DNA from: Erigeron canadensis
Taxonomy: Eukaryota; Streptophyta; Magnoliopsida; Asterales; Asteraceae
Assembly (NCBI RefSeq): GCF_010389155.1
Contig: NC_057763.1
Location: forward strand, 9,672,649-9,736,648
Direction: 5' to 3'
DNA length: 64,000 bases
In this document: piece by piece, positions 47,501 to 60,100 of the stretch
Layout of the letters: every line of letters starts with the position of its first letter
Numbering within the stretch: the first letter of the stretch is position 1
Position numbers and translations under genes: made by a program
The notes under the pieces: model-generated
Seen by the model: only the letters and a program-made list of their open reading frames with translations
What the model was told of the DNA's origin: nothing
Databases searched by the model: none

Positions 47501-48648
47501 ATAAGCTTCAAAGGATAGGTGCATTGGATGATCTTGATGCTGAAGAAGACTTAGAAAATATCAATGATGAAGATATGGAAGAAGGAGAGTCCATTACTTC
47601 AGAAGCTGATAGAAAAAGGTTGCTTGATATACCTTATGACATTGATCGTGTCTTTAATGAAGATGAAGTCATTCAAGTTGAACCAATAGTTGAAGTGGAA
47701 CATCTCAATCTTAATCCAATCAGAGAAAGTCCAGATGAACCTAAGAATGCAGCAAGTTTGAGGTTTGCTGTATCTGCAAATATAATAGATGAAGGACATG
47801 ATAATATTTTTGATCTATACTGGAATATAGATGCTACGCGAGAGGTTGATCTTGGAAGATTTAATATACCTCCGGTGCCGCAAGATCATGAGTTTATTAT
47901 TAATAGACTGATTCCAGGTTATAGAGGACATACTGGTTTGGTAATACGTGATACGTATAAGCCATCGATGTTTTGGGAGTTTGTCTTAGACAAGGATGCA
48001 CCCAAGTACTTCTCAGTGATACAAAGTTGGTTTTATGATCAAAGAATTGATTTATCTGTTATCAAGAGAAAGGAGGGATGCCAGTATATGTCTATGAGTC
48101 AAAGACATTTCCACTCTCTTAGTGATTCTGACATGATAGATTTGGGAAGACGATGGTTCGTTAATCTTCAAAGCAATGGACTTGCTGATTTCTACTAGAA
48201 TAGATTCAGAGATGAAAGAATTAGAAATTTCAGTGATAGAGGTCTGAAGCCAGAAGAAAGGTTGATTAAGCCAACACCTATGAAGAAGATTAAGAATCCA
48301 GATGGCACATTTCGGTTTGTCCAAAAAAGGATTAAATGTGTTAAGAACGTTCCCGCTATCAGATGGGATCAAGATATGCTGACAGAGATGACATTTTGGC
48401 AAATAGATATCAAGTCGGGCGAAGCACAGATGTTCGTTGATGATTCACAAGAACAAATGTTGCTATGCATGTATGATCCAATGCAGGTTGTCAACTTGTC
48501 AAGAGGTGATCAGATAAGACTTTTGAACACACCTTGCTCAGCAGTGGATTTTTGGAGAGTTGAAGAAAGGCACTATCGCAACATTCTCGCACATTGCTTC
48601 CAAGAGAGAATTCATGCGAATAGCACAAGACTTTTGTTTAATCGATAG
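47501..48648 (+). pseudogene. RT-B aORF, exon 2
   Basis: Best-preserved copy of exon 2 in the window: about 382 codons to the TAG at 48646-48648 with one nonsense codon (TAG at 48196-48198, at a Trp position). Motifs: GYRGHTGL, KPSMFWEF, FSVIQSWFYDQRIDLSVIKRKEG, LGRRWFVNLQ, RWDQDMLTEMTFWQIDIKSG, SAVDFWRVEERHYRNIL. No ATG near its start. Ends 48 nt before the polypurine tract. Confidence 0.72.
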
Positions 48649-48696
48649 CTTTGAAGTTCAAGTTCGAAGACTTTAAGGAGATCTAGTTGCAATCGT

Positions 48697-48708
48697 CAAG
48701 GGGGAGTC
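48697..48708 (+). promoter_or_regulatory. RT-B polypurine tract
   Basis: CAAGGGGGAGTC, identical to RT-A 10880-10891, directly before the LTR. Confidence 0.85.
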
Positions 48709-49360
48709 TGTAGATGCAGATTCGTTGTGACAATCGCAACATAGATTTGATTATTGTTTATGTTTTAGAAACTATGTTTGTAATCATTTAAATAAGAACT
48801 TGTGTTGATATTTAATGATTACAGTTGAACTTCAATATTATATTTGTTTATGTTTCATATTGTGTTTGTGTGTTATATATTGTTTTGCCGGTACAAGAAC
48901 ATAGAATCAAGGTTTATAAGTGTCGTAGAACACTTAAATGGTGATTGAATGTTATGTACGAGCTAAACGAAGTCAAACAAAGCACCAAGGGGTCGAACCT
49001 TGTGCTGACGTCATCAGCATGTAGGACTGACCTCGTGCTGACGTTAGCATGAGGGAGATCGTTTGATGCTTATTTCGGGCCTAATACGTAATTAAAGCCG
49101 AAGCCCACACAACCCAATAATCTTCTAGTATAAATACAAGAACTAATCTACGGAATTAGGTTAATCGTTTTGAATCTTGGTTAATCATTTGGTAAATCTA
49201 CGAATTAAGGTTAATTGTTCCGTCGTGTGATCTCCTACACGAACCATAAGCCTTGTGCATCCCCTTGGGTTGGTTAATTGCTCATTAATCGACAGAGGGC
49301 AATAGCAATCTAGTTATCTCACGTCTTATTACGATCCACGCAACAATAGGGTACCTTACA
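48709..49360 (+). repeat. LTR shared by RT-B and RT-C
   Basis: 652 bp, TGTAGATG to GTACCTTACA. It keeps the palindrome block (TGACGTCA 49006-49013; CCTCGTGCT...AGCATGAGG 49031-49054) and TATAAATA (49129-49136). No primer site follows; RT-C internal sequence starts at once at 49361. It acts as the 3' LTR of RT-B and the left border of RT-C. Confidence 0.88.
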
Positions 49361-49960
49361 GATTACTAGGTTAAGATTTTGGTTGTTTTGCATATTATGA
49401 TATTTTATTGTTTTTGATGTATTGATGAAGTTTGTTAAGTGTGCAGGTTATAGATATCAAATTTCATTTGAATACCATGTTGAAACAAGTAGGATCGGTT
49501 ATATCACGATTAATCTACATGCGGAATGCATCATTGCCTTTTTTAGATTAGCCTAAGACTTAGTGTGATAGGTTATTTCTGTTTTATCAAGATCACAACC
49601 TAAGATGTAATGTGATGGGTTGTTGATATGATGTTTTGATGTATTTGTAATGCATAATACATTATATATGTTTTAATGTAAGTTTGCATTTGTTTAAAGT
49701 TAAACATCAATGAAGAAATGATCGATTTTATGTCAAGATAATAATGTAAGATTTATTTGATACATTATTCTGATGACAAGTTAGTACGGATGATCTACGA
49801 TTGCATATTCGAGTAGATACAGGTTGTTAGTAACGAGTATCTACAGGTTTATGTTTCTGGAATTTTCATAATTTTTCCTTGTTTAATTTTCTGGGAAAAT
49901 TTACAAAATTTGGCTAAGGAAAGCAGTTCATGTGGTTTAAAAACTGAAAATTCGACTTCA
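49361..49960 (+). other. RT-C spacer
   Basis: No gene. It starts at the point matching RT-A about 5499 and RT-B 43376 (GATTRCTAGGTTAAG). It lacks the ACATTGCGACGGACAAT block of RT-A/B and has about 80 bp of unrelated sequence there (49465-49545). Confidence 0.65.
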
Positions 49961-50053
49961 TTCGTGCTGACGTCAGCATGCCTCGCGCTGATGTCATCAC
50001 GCAGCCCACGAACTAAGTGTTCGGCCCGGCCCACGAAGCTCCGAATATAAATA
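49961..50053 (+). promoter_or_regulatory. RT-C internal LTR-like promoter
   Basis: TGACGTCA at 49968-49975, a diverged partner (GCTGATGTCATCACG), the GCCCACGAAC block, and a canonical TATAAATA at 50046-50053, the best TATA of the three internal promoters. Confidence 0.58.
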
Positions 50054-50199
50054 TGGGTTTTAACCTTTCATTAATTACCTTTAATCGAAAATTAATCCTA
50101 AATAACCACACGAACTTCGTCTTCCTCATGCGCACTATTCATCCGCCCCTATTTCGATCGATTTTATCTTTAGTTCGTGCTTTTCACTCAGATTTGTTG

Positions 50200-50768
50200 G
50201 TAGATTCACGATATATGATCGATTATTGATGTTTTGACTATAAGATATAACGATTTCAAGTGGTTATGATGCCCAAAGTTTTGAATCTTCTTCGCGTGAA
50301 CAGTAACTCGGACGAACCAATAATTAGATCTTCAATTTTTGATGTTTTGGACTTAAATTGGACTTAAAATTAGATTAATTGATGTTTATACATGTTAAAT
50401 CTAACAAAAAAATTTAAGTAAACAAGTGTCAAATCAAGATTAATTGAAGAAATTTGTGTTTCGGTCACTATTCCCACGAGGAACACGAACCACTTAGTAT
50501 TCGTCGAATTCGTTTCGATACATTGTTTCTGGGCATACCACGAATCAAAACAAGTCCAAGATGATATAAAAGATTGAATTTGATCGATTATTTTATCATA
50601 TGGAGATGTTTTGTTCTTCGTATTTCTGGGTTCGCATGAAGGTTCGTGATGACATCATCACGAAGAGGCTTTGCCTCGTGCTGATGTCACCACGAAGTAG
50701 ATCGTGTGACTTAGAAAATTTTTTATTATATTTATTTCGAACTTTTCGTTTTCTTGTCGTTTTTTCAG
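50200..50768 (+). other. Predicted leader intron of the RT-C aORF
   Basis: Donor TTG|GTAGATTC, acceptor GTCGTTTTTTCAG, 2 nt before the ATG at 50771. It contains the diverged palindrome pair at 50645-50695. Confidence 0.45.
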
Positions 50769-50770
50769 AT

Positions 50771-52836
50771 ATGGCAGGACAAGGTGCTCGTGTGTTCGTC
50801 AAGGAACATAATGCTGCAATTGATCTCAGCATTACGCAGTCGGGATGCACACCAGAGTTTCATGGTGTCCTCCAGTATCTAGCACGCTCTCGTATTCGTT
50901 TTGCTTTGACCGAGAATCCTCCGCTGGTCATAAGTCTTAATACTGAATTCTGGAACTCAGCCAGATTGGTGCAAGTTGGTGATCATACTATGATTCGCAC
51001 TACTGTTGTTGGTCGTAACATTCAGTTTACTGCTGGAGACTTAAGGACTATTTTGGACTTAGGTACTGATGATATGGAGCAAGTTCCTGTTGAGTTTGAA
51101 GAAAGCTTTTGTGACGGTGCTCTTAGGCGTATGGGATATGTTGGTGATATTACTCATCCTTATCGCAAGAATCGTCTTCTTGGCAAATGAAGATTGCTTG
51201 CCTACTACTTATTGAGGTCCCTTAGTCATCGGAGTGTAGGTCATGATCAGTTGAACATTTTTACTGCTTTTCAGATGGTTGCTCTTGTGCTGAACAAGCC
51301 CTACAGCTTTTCTCAGTACATATATGATAATTTTGTTAAGCAGTTGAGAGCGTTTGGAAACGATAAGAAATTCTTTTTGTTTCCAAGATTTGTGATGATA
51401 ATCATTCGGCACAAAATAGCAGATTTACCGTTTGATGGTCCTACTTTCAATTTGGGTCGTCTGACTCGCAAGGTGTTTGTTGAGAGTATGAAACGCTTTG
51501 CAGGTCATGGGGTTCCTGATAATGATACCAATCCATCATTGTTTGGACATCTCATAAATCCTGACTATGTTGCTCCTAGGGAAAGTTGAGAAGATGAAGA
51601 ACCTGTTGCTGCTGTTGCTGATGATGATCAGGCTCAAAATAATCCTCAAGAAGAGCGAGCTGATCAGTTTGAGGGACTCAATGATGTTCCTCTGTATGTT
51701 GGAGATCTGGAAGATGATTCAGGTATGAATGCTCTTATGAGAGATGTTGATGATCCCGCAAATCTTGTGCCACCAACTACTGGAGTTTCTACTTCTACCT
51801 CTGCTCTAGTTGGTATCGATGTTGGTACTTCTGAGCTACCAGTTGCTGTTAATGCTGGTGATGACTCAGAAGAGGATGAAGAAGAGGTTAACAGATTGCC
51901 GAAGCGAAAAAGAAGACAAGGAAAAGGTGTTGATGTTGTGGAGAGACTTCCAAATTCTCAGCGATCTCAGGCTGAAGTTGATAGGGAATTTGATACATAT
52001 CAAGCCGCTATGGAGAGATCTCAAGCTACTCCATCAGTTGCTGCTTTAAGAGCTCCAGTTGTTGATGTTCTTTTTTTCTGTGTCTACTACTTCTGTTGGT
52101 ACATTAGTTGGGAAAAGAAGGTCGAGACCAAAGTTTATTATTCGAGGAATTAGTTCTCGCGCACAAGTTGTCACTAAGGCTACAACTGTTACGATTCCCA
52201 CTGCTCCGGAGTCCACAGTTCATCAAGAGCCAGAGCCGACAGTTGCTGCTAGGCCTTCGTCTACTCCTATTCAGGCTACAGTTCCTGTTTCTACTATCAT
52301 GGGACGTCTGTTGGCTCTTTTGCAACGCCCTCAGATGCCTCCCACGGGAACTTTTGATGCTCGTATGCCTTCATTTGAAGCTACGATGTCACCTCATGCC
52401 TCTACATCTGATGTTGCTTCTACGTCACGTCTAGTTGCTCCTGTTCAAGTACAACTGAGTCGTTTGTTTTCTGAGAAGAAGATGTTAGAGATGAGGGTTA
52501 CAGCTTTGGAGAATCAGCTTAAGCTCCAAGCTGCCAAGCATCAAGAAGAGATGGACTTAATGACAGCACTTGTTCATTCTCTTGGTTCTAGACTTGACCA
52601 ATTCTTGGCTCAAGGGGAGATAAGAGTGGTTGTAAGGATGATGAGCTAGCAAGGAAGACTAGAGATGATGATCATGAAGATCAAGATCAAGATCGAGCTC
52701 AAGATCCAAATAAACGACAAACAGATGGTGAGCCAGAGAATAGAGGTCAAGGTCAAGATGCTACTGGTGATGTTATGGATACAGAGACTGCAAATATTCA
52801 GGGGGAGTCGCCAAGACAAACTGAGTCGGAGATTGC
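50771..52836 (+). pseudogene. RT-C aORF, exon 1, first part
   Basis: Homologue of RT-A 6974-9418 with an intact ATG. Same N-terminal domain and coiled coil. Lesions: TGA at 51188-51190 and 51587-51589 (both at Trp positions), a +1 shift in a T run near 52066, and a compensating -1 in a G run near 52614. It is cut at 52836 by RT-E and continues at 62497; the ATTGC duplication is part of the coding sequence on both sides. Confidence 0.75.
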
Positions 52837-53128
52837 TGTCAAAACATGATTTCCCGCCTGAATTCGAGCTTAACAATGGTGGATTTGTGTAGTGTGTGTG
52901 TTCTTGGTGTAAGTGTGTGTGTTGAAAGTCTGATTTGATTAAATGTGAAAATGTAATGAGAAAAGGTTATGATTATTTAAGGTATGAGGGTATTTATACC
53001 TAAATACACAAGTATGCTAATTATCACAATTAGCCCCTCAACCTTAGTAATCATTCACCTATGACCTAGCTACAAGTAAGTCTACTAATTTAAATTACAA
53101 TTTATCACTATTTTTTGAATTTCTAACA
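52837..53128 (-). repeat. RT-E 3' LTR
   Basis: 292 bp; the minus strand starts TGTTAGAAATTC and ends TGTTTTGACA. Minus-strand TATAAATA at 52991-52998. A purine tract AAGAGGGAGAA precedes it on the minus strand (53129-53139). Confidence 0.93.
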
Positions 53129-55591
53129 TTCTCCCTCTTAGTGATATATTGTAATGAATGAAGTACGTGTTATGTTGTCTTGTAGGAATGAATTTGATGA
53201 GCCCGGTGGAGCAGACAATTGGTGTAGAACTTGTCTTTGTAGAACTTGTTTCATTCTTGGTCTTGGACTTCATGAAGTTAAATCATGTGTTGATTCTCAA
53301 TGTTCTTTTTGAACAGAGAATGAAGAGTGTGTGTATGTCTTGAATCTTTGGAGATTGTTGAATCATGAATCAGAGTTGTCTTTTGAGGTGCGGAAGGTAT
53401 GAATTTGGCTTTGATTCATCAATCTTCAATTCTTGAGTGAAATTCAACTTCTTGAAATGAAGTATCATGAATTTGTACTCTCCCCCTTGATATATGCATT
53501 GGAGCTTCTTGAAAAAGTGTTATTGTATGACTTTGAACTTTGTCACATTGACTTGAACAATTTGGAGAGTAAACATCTAAATGAAGTTTGGATAAGTTTC
53601 TTATGAAGTAATCATGCTCTCCCTCAATTCATGAGAATAAACCTTGTTGGAGCATCTTTGAACTTTTGTTCCATCTTGAAAGAATATCCTTTCATCTTCG
53701 GTTTCATTCTTATCTTTGTATTCATCTGAGTTCTTCTTTTTCAAGTCAAGATCTCAATCAACTAAAATCTAGTGAACATTTGAGCTCAATTGACTGAAAT
53801 GTTTTGAAAATCTTTAACACATTAACTTGAACGATCCATAGCTCGATTTTGTGTAATTTTCATCCAAAAACAAACACCTTTTCACATACTAACTCCATTA
53901 TTGCACAAACCAAGCACAAACTCTTCTTAATCAAATTATTCTTATTTCTTTCCTAATCAATCGTAATCTTTTTCTCCCCCTCATAATGACAAAGTTGGAA
54001 ACCAATGTCATTATGCAAAGATTGATTGATAAAATGTTAAAAGAAATATCACAATCCAAAACTAGATTCTCATGGAGAAATATCAACTATCAACCCAAAC
54101 CATTAGCCCAACCCAAAGAATCCTAAGGGTAACTAAAATGTAAGGTTGTTGATACAAACGTTATAGTATTGTGTTGGTGGTTTTTGTGTTTGTGAGATGA
54201 GAAATGAAACCGGATAAGAATGATCCGTTAACATGTTCAAAAATCAAAAGGATTAATGAAATGACCGATATAAATGTATAACATTTTCGGATTTCCTATG
54301 TGTCATTGAGATATGCACAAAGCAAGACTCTAACATAGTTTCGTCTTGTGGCTTTTCAACCACAAGATTGCTTCAAAGAATATAAAATCATGGTCGGTGT
54401 CACTGAAGCGTTCGATAACCATAATCTATTATCCTTAAAGACTTGTTAGGAAATATCCGAGGTCACAGTTAGAATTCTCGTTAACTCAATAACCACATAA
54501 ATGTAATTATGAGACCTACGTTCAACGTTGGAAAAGATGTTAGCATTGGTAGGATTTCTATTTGATCATCGTGAAATATCAATCAAGATATCACTACAAA
54601 TGTTCCGGCTATATCACAAAGATAAGCAATAATATCACAAAGATATGACTCGAATGTGTCCTAAAAAAGCGAATAATGATCAAATGAATGATCAAACAAG
54701 ATACCTCTAGACACAAAGTGATCAAATGAAGTCGGGGACCGGACCAGAGTGTCACCCTTTTTCAATATCAAGATCTTCCAAATGAAGAGTCAATAGAAAT
54801 GTGAAAAATCTCCGTGAGAAATAAAACAAGTATTTGTTAAGAAACACTTGAGTGGTTAGGTAAAGATGTGCATCGCTTCATTGGGTCCATGAAGACTTTT
54901 TCAATATTTAGATATCAACAAATAACATTTGATAGAAATGTGTTTTACCCGGCGATTTGAGAATTTAGGGAAGGGTATCAGTTCTTTTAACCCTTTTCTC
55001 TCAACATTTCACCTTAACCTCTCACTTTTTGACTTTGCTCCCTCCATCCTATTTGCACGAAACCATCATCACTCAAAAATACCCTCACATTCTAATGAAA
55101 GAAGTGAATACTCTGGGGTTAGAACTCATCGACGATGACGAAGTTCATAAAGTGAATATTTGAGAATCTTAATCGCTCATGTGCAATCTAATCACCGAAC
55201 TTCTTTGATTGGAAAAAGCATTTGATCAAAATGTTTTCCATAGAATAGGTGGAGCAAAAATTGGTTTTGTGAAATCAAAATGAGTAAAATCTTTGTTTTG
55301 ATATTTTTGGAAAACTTGAGAGCCTAATGTGAACAAATAATTTCAATCTAGAAACACAAAGTTTTGCTTCAAACAACAATGTTCATAGTAAGACTGCTTG
55401 GGAGTACACAAAGGCGTTCAATCCATCGCTTCTTACATCAACAAGTTGGATGCAATAAAACATTCAAGCAAACTTTAACTCAATCAATTGTTCAAGATGA
55501 GACAACTTGGGAGTACACAAAGGCGTTCAATCCTTCGTTTCTCATATCAACAATTGAGATTTTTCAAACTCTCAGAAGTAATCAATTGCAA
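53129..55591 (-). other. RT-E 3' region without RT or RNase H
   Basis: 2.46 kb with no convincing frame on either strand. Contains the purine tract next to the LTR, another GAGGGGGAGAAAAAG on the minus strand at about 53973-53987, and a 29-bp direct repeat TGGGAGTACACAAAGGCG... at about 55399 and 55508. RT and RNase H motifs that should lie here are absent. Confidence 0.65.
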
Positions 55592-56088
55592 TGTAGATGC
55601 AATTTATGAGCATCTATTGTTGTCCGTCGCAATGCAATTGTATGGGTTGATTATGAAGAAGAAAGGATGTCTTCAAGGTCATGATGACGTCATCACGAGG
55701 TAATGATGACGTCAGCAAGAGGCATCTAGTTCGTGTGAAGGAAGTCGAAGCCCATGAGCAAGATAGAAGCCCAGCCCGTGAAGCAGCCTATATATACTAG
55801 AATTAGGTTACAATTTCGTGTTAATGGTTTAGGTCTAGACAGAAACTATTCATCTTGCACGGGGTAGAGATCTATACCCCGTGCTAGTCAGATGTATACT
55901 GATTTGGTGTAATATTCATGTGATTAATGATATTCATGAGTTTTACATCTGTATTTATCTCTTATTCTTCATATAATTCGTGTTTATATGTTCATGTTTA
56001 TTCAGAATCCTCAAAGACAATTACAATTGGATTCCGCACATTTGTAGTTGTTTAGATCTCGATTTTACTGGTCCCTCGTTTTTTAACA
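55592..56088 (+). repeat. RT-D LTR (probably solo) inside RT-E
   Basis: Starts TGTAGATGCAATTTATGAG and ends near TTTTTTAACA. Carries two TGACGTCA palindromes (55685-55692, 55707-55714), GAAGCCCA, TATATATA (55789-55796) and CTAGAATTAGGTTA, the same order as in the RT-A LTR, so the two families are related. No primer site or purine tract beside it. Left and right 5-mers (TGCAA and GAAAA) do not match, so a flanking deletion is likely. Confidence 0.7.
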
Positions 56089-57193
56089 GAAAATATTGGG
56101 TTTTCGTTTGTTAACAACCTCATAAGGAGTCTTTTCGAAACGCTGATTAACGATGGACCAATTCTGAGTGTGACAAGCAGTGTCAACAGCTTCAGCCCAC
56201 ATATTTGATGGCAACTTGGAATAAGCAAGCATTGTCCTTGCAGCTTCCACTAGATTTTGATTTCTCCTTTCAACGACACCATTTTGTTGTGGGGTACGAA
56301 CTGCAGAGAATTGGTGAGTAATGCCCTTGGATTTACAAAACTCATCAAAAACGACATTTTTGAACTCAATACCGTTATCCGAACGGATGTAACGAACTGG
56401 TAGTCGAAGATTTACTTGAGTAGAAGTGATGAAATCAATCAAAATCTGAGTTGTTTCATCTTTGGATGCAAGAAACTTGACCCAAGTATATCTTGAATAA
56501 TCATCAACAATAACCAAGATGTATTTCTTCCCATTTCGGCTTTGTACTTTCATCGGCCCACAAAGATCTATGTGAAGCAACTGAAGAGGTGCTAACGAAT
56601 TTGGAGATTTCTTCAGTTTATGAGAAGCTCGCTTAATCTTCCCAACAACACAAGAAGGATATACATGCTCACTTTCATACTTATAGTACGGCAAGCCTTC
56701 AACAAGATGCTTGTTGACTAAAGTATTGATTGTTGGAAAATTTAGATGAGAAAGCCTTCTATGTCATAACCAAGAATTCTTTGACGTAGCCTTTGAAATG
56801 AGACAAATATTATCGGTTGGTTGGTTATCATCGAGATTGACGGTAAAAATATTATCATCGCGGTCTCCACAAAGAATGTCAACTCCATCTAGAGTTTGGA
56901 CTTTGCAAAGAGATTGTCGAAAAAGAACTTGAAGATTGTTGTCACAGAATTGTCCAATACTGAACAAGTTATGACTTAATCCTTCAACATAATGAACTTT
57001 CTTTATGACAATTCCATTGCGTTCAATGTCTCCATAAACCTAAGATAGGAGCAAAATTGTTGTTTCCAAAGTGGACAGTTGCCATGAATCGTTCGATAAA
57101 GTTCTTGAGCAATGCTTTATTGCCAGTCATGTGTTTTGAACACCCAGAATCGAGTATCCAAACACAGATGGTTATTTCCTGCAATCAAAGAAA
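56089..57193 (-). pseudogene. RT-E pol: protease and integrase
   Basis: Protease WILDSGCSKHMTG with intact DSG at 57123-57160. A frame change near 57040 leads to YVEGLSHNLFSIGQF and the pre-integrase region. There TGA (56764-56766) replaces the Trp before the first His, and one zinc Cys has become Tyr (VYPSC). Integrase core: HIDLCGP, RSDNGIEF and NGVVERRN, so all three acidic residues are present. The coding sequence stops at KRKPNI (56089), where the RT-D LTR begins. Confidence 0.88.
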
Positions 57194-60100
57194 TTTAACC
57201 GACTTTAGGTACCCACTTGAAAACGGGTCCTTTGTGGTTAGTTAACACAGGCAGGGTATATAACTTAGGATATGCATACAAACATGCTTTAGAATCTACA
57301 TAAGCATTAACAAACACATTATAAACAAGCACATTTGGATAAAAAGAACGAACATTCACACGGGAATTAAAGGTAACATGTCTACAAGCATTCACACCAA
57401 CCACACGAGAACATGAATTAACAGTGTTTACAAGCTCACAAGGCTTTGCCTTGGCATCATTAACATTGTCTAACAAAAATGACTTAAAAGATGAATTGTT
57501 TGACTTAAAAGAAACACTATTCTTCTTATTACCAGCCTTTCTCCTTCGCCTTTTCTTCTTTTTCTCAACATTAGTGAACTTAGGTACTAATGACTTAGCT
57601 ACCCATTTAATATCACTATTTATGCTCCTTCCACCTGTTGAATTGACACTAAGAAGATTAAAACGATGGAAATTAAACACTTTCATCTTGTTAGGAGCTT
57701 TTGGAGGTGGGAAACTTCTTGCTTCTTTGGTTTAATGAAGAACCAACCATATCTATCTCTATATCTAGTTGTGCCATTTGATGTATCCTTAGTTAGCAAA
57801 ACTGAGCTAGACATAGACACCTTAGGTAAAGAACTAGATTGAGAGTTAGATAGAGAAGCCTTGGGATAGTCTTTCGGAAGTTTCACTTTGGTGTACATAA
57901 TGGTCTTTGGTTTAGTCTTGACGAGTTTGGTCTTAACTCGTTCCTTTGAGTAGTATGAAGTTGGAGCTTTAAAAATTGGATTTTGAGGTTTAGATTTATC
58001 TTTTGTTTCAACTTTGATTTTGGTAGATTCAATCTTTTTCTCTGTTTCTGAATCAAAAACATGTACTCCCTCCATGAATTTATCAAAATCATCTTTAGTG
58101 AAATCATTTGGAAAATTAAATTGCACTGGAGAGTGATTTGTTTTAGATTTTTTCAAAAGTTTTGAACAATTAGAAATCTTGGTGCCCAACTTCACATCAC
58201 GAGTAGTCTCGGAAATTAGGTCAACTTGAACTGACACATCTTTGGTCTCACAAGAAAATTGAGTAGAAGTATCAACACCTATACTAGTACTAAGCTTAGG
58301 GTGAACAACTAACTTATCAAAAGTATTGCATATGAACAACCTATAAAAGTACCATACCAAAACTAAACTATGCGCAAGTTCGTCATAAGATAAATCAGAT
58401 TGCACATAACATTAGCTATAGAAGTAGCTGCATCTTGATAAGTACATTCAAGAGAATCAGTCAAGGTCTGAGTGGAGGAATTTGTAGATGAAACACAAGT
58501 AGTTTGGGTTATATGGTCTACTAAATCAATTAGGTCAATTTGAGTAGAAGCATTCTCACAAACTTTCTTAGCATGTACAACAACCAATTTATCCTCTGAA
58601 TTTGGACTTTGAGACTTGAGATGATCAATGACTTTTTGTTGAGAATCCATCTTTTGTTGTAAACCTTCTATTTGTTTTTCCAAAAATGTTGATGGAATAT
58701 ATATTTTAGTTGGTTTAAATGGAGGACTGATAGATTCTTGGTTTTGAAAATTCGATGCAATTTCTTCCAATTTAAAAATTGAAGACTCTTTTGTTTTGTA
58801 AGAAACATTTAGAGCATCATAACTAACCAAAAATTCATCTTTTGGTTTCACAACTTCATCGGTCTTAAATTCGTTATCCAATGGACGAATAAATTGTTGT
58901 ACCATACCAAGTCGAAGAAATTTTTCATCATACAAAGGTTCTATTTCATCCTTGGCTTTTTGCAATGGTGTGATATTTTCAAATCCCAACCCGAGAACAA
59001 GATCATCTTTTGCAATTTTTGACTTGTTAAAATAGGCAGTGAAATCCAAGAATGGGTTTTGTTCAATTTTATATAACTTCTCTTGATAGAAAAGTATATT
59101 CATTTTAAACTCCTTAATCTGTTTTTCAAGATTTTCAATCTCAACGCCTTTTAAAAAACAATTATGATTTAAGTCAGAAATCTTCCTTTCGAGTTCAACA
59201 TTGTTTGGTTTAGCTTCTTGAAGCTTCTTATTGAGAATATCAACATCTATTTGTCTAGCATTTGCCCGAAGCCATTCATTGTTCTTTTGAATTTCAAGAT
59301 CTTGATTGGCTTTTTCAAGATCTTGAATGGTCTTTTCAAGATTATGACATTTTTGTAATAACTTAGAATCAGGGGAGGCATTCAACTTACATTCTTTAAC
59401 CAACATCTTGTCTTTATACGTTTGAAAATCTTCTTTAATAGTATCATAATCAAAAAGCAATTTTGAATGTTCTTCAAACAATTTTGAAAATTCACTTTTA
59501 GAAAATGAAATACTATTAATCAACTTTTTGTTTGTGTTGGCTAAAGATTTGATATGAGTTGTCAAGTTTGACAAAGCTAATCTACAAGACTCTTTGTCTC
59601 TAATTAATGATAAAGTAGAGTCGAGATTTACCTCATCATCCGGGTACTCATCATTAGTGCTTTCTGCTTCAAGGGCTTTGTCTTTGGTCAACCTCGCCAT
59701 AAAGCAAACATTAGCAGAGAGATCTTCATTCTCATCATCGGAGAGCAATAGCCATTTGTCATCTTTAGCGAGCAAAGCATGTCCAGCTTCAACTTGTTTG
59801 GCTAAAAGCATCTTCTGTTTGTAGTACTCATAGTTCCGCTTTCGAGGTTGCTTGCAATCAATAGCAAAATGACCAGGAATTCCATAGTTGTAGCACTTTT
59901 TGTCTGATGTTTTACCCTTCTCAACAACTGGTTTCTCAAATCCTTCTTTCTTCTCACCATGCTTTGATCCACTTCCTTCACCTTGCTCATAACTCTTTGA
60001 ATGATAGTGTTCCTTCTTGGGAAATGCACTTGTAGAAGAAGTACGGAGATTGTTGTTTGTTGACCTTGCTTTGTAGAATTTCTTCTTAAAATGCTTAGTT

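Noticed and set aside
57424..57735. Hydrophobic-looking plus-strand ORF
   Set aside because: Antisense of the Lys/Arg-rich RT-E gag tail; the Leu/Phe-rich composition follows from that.
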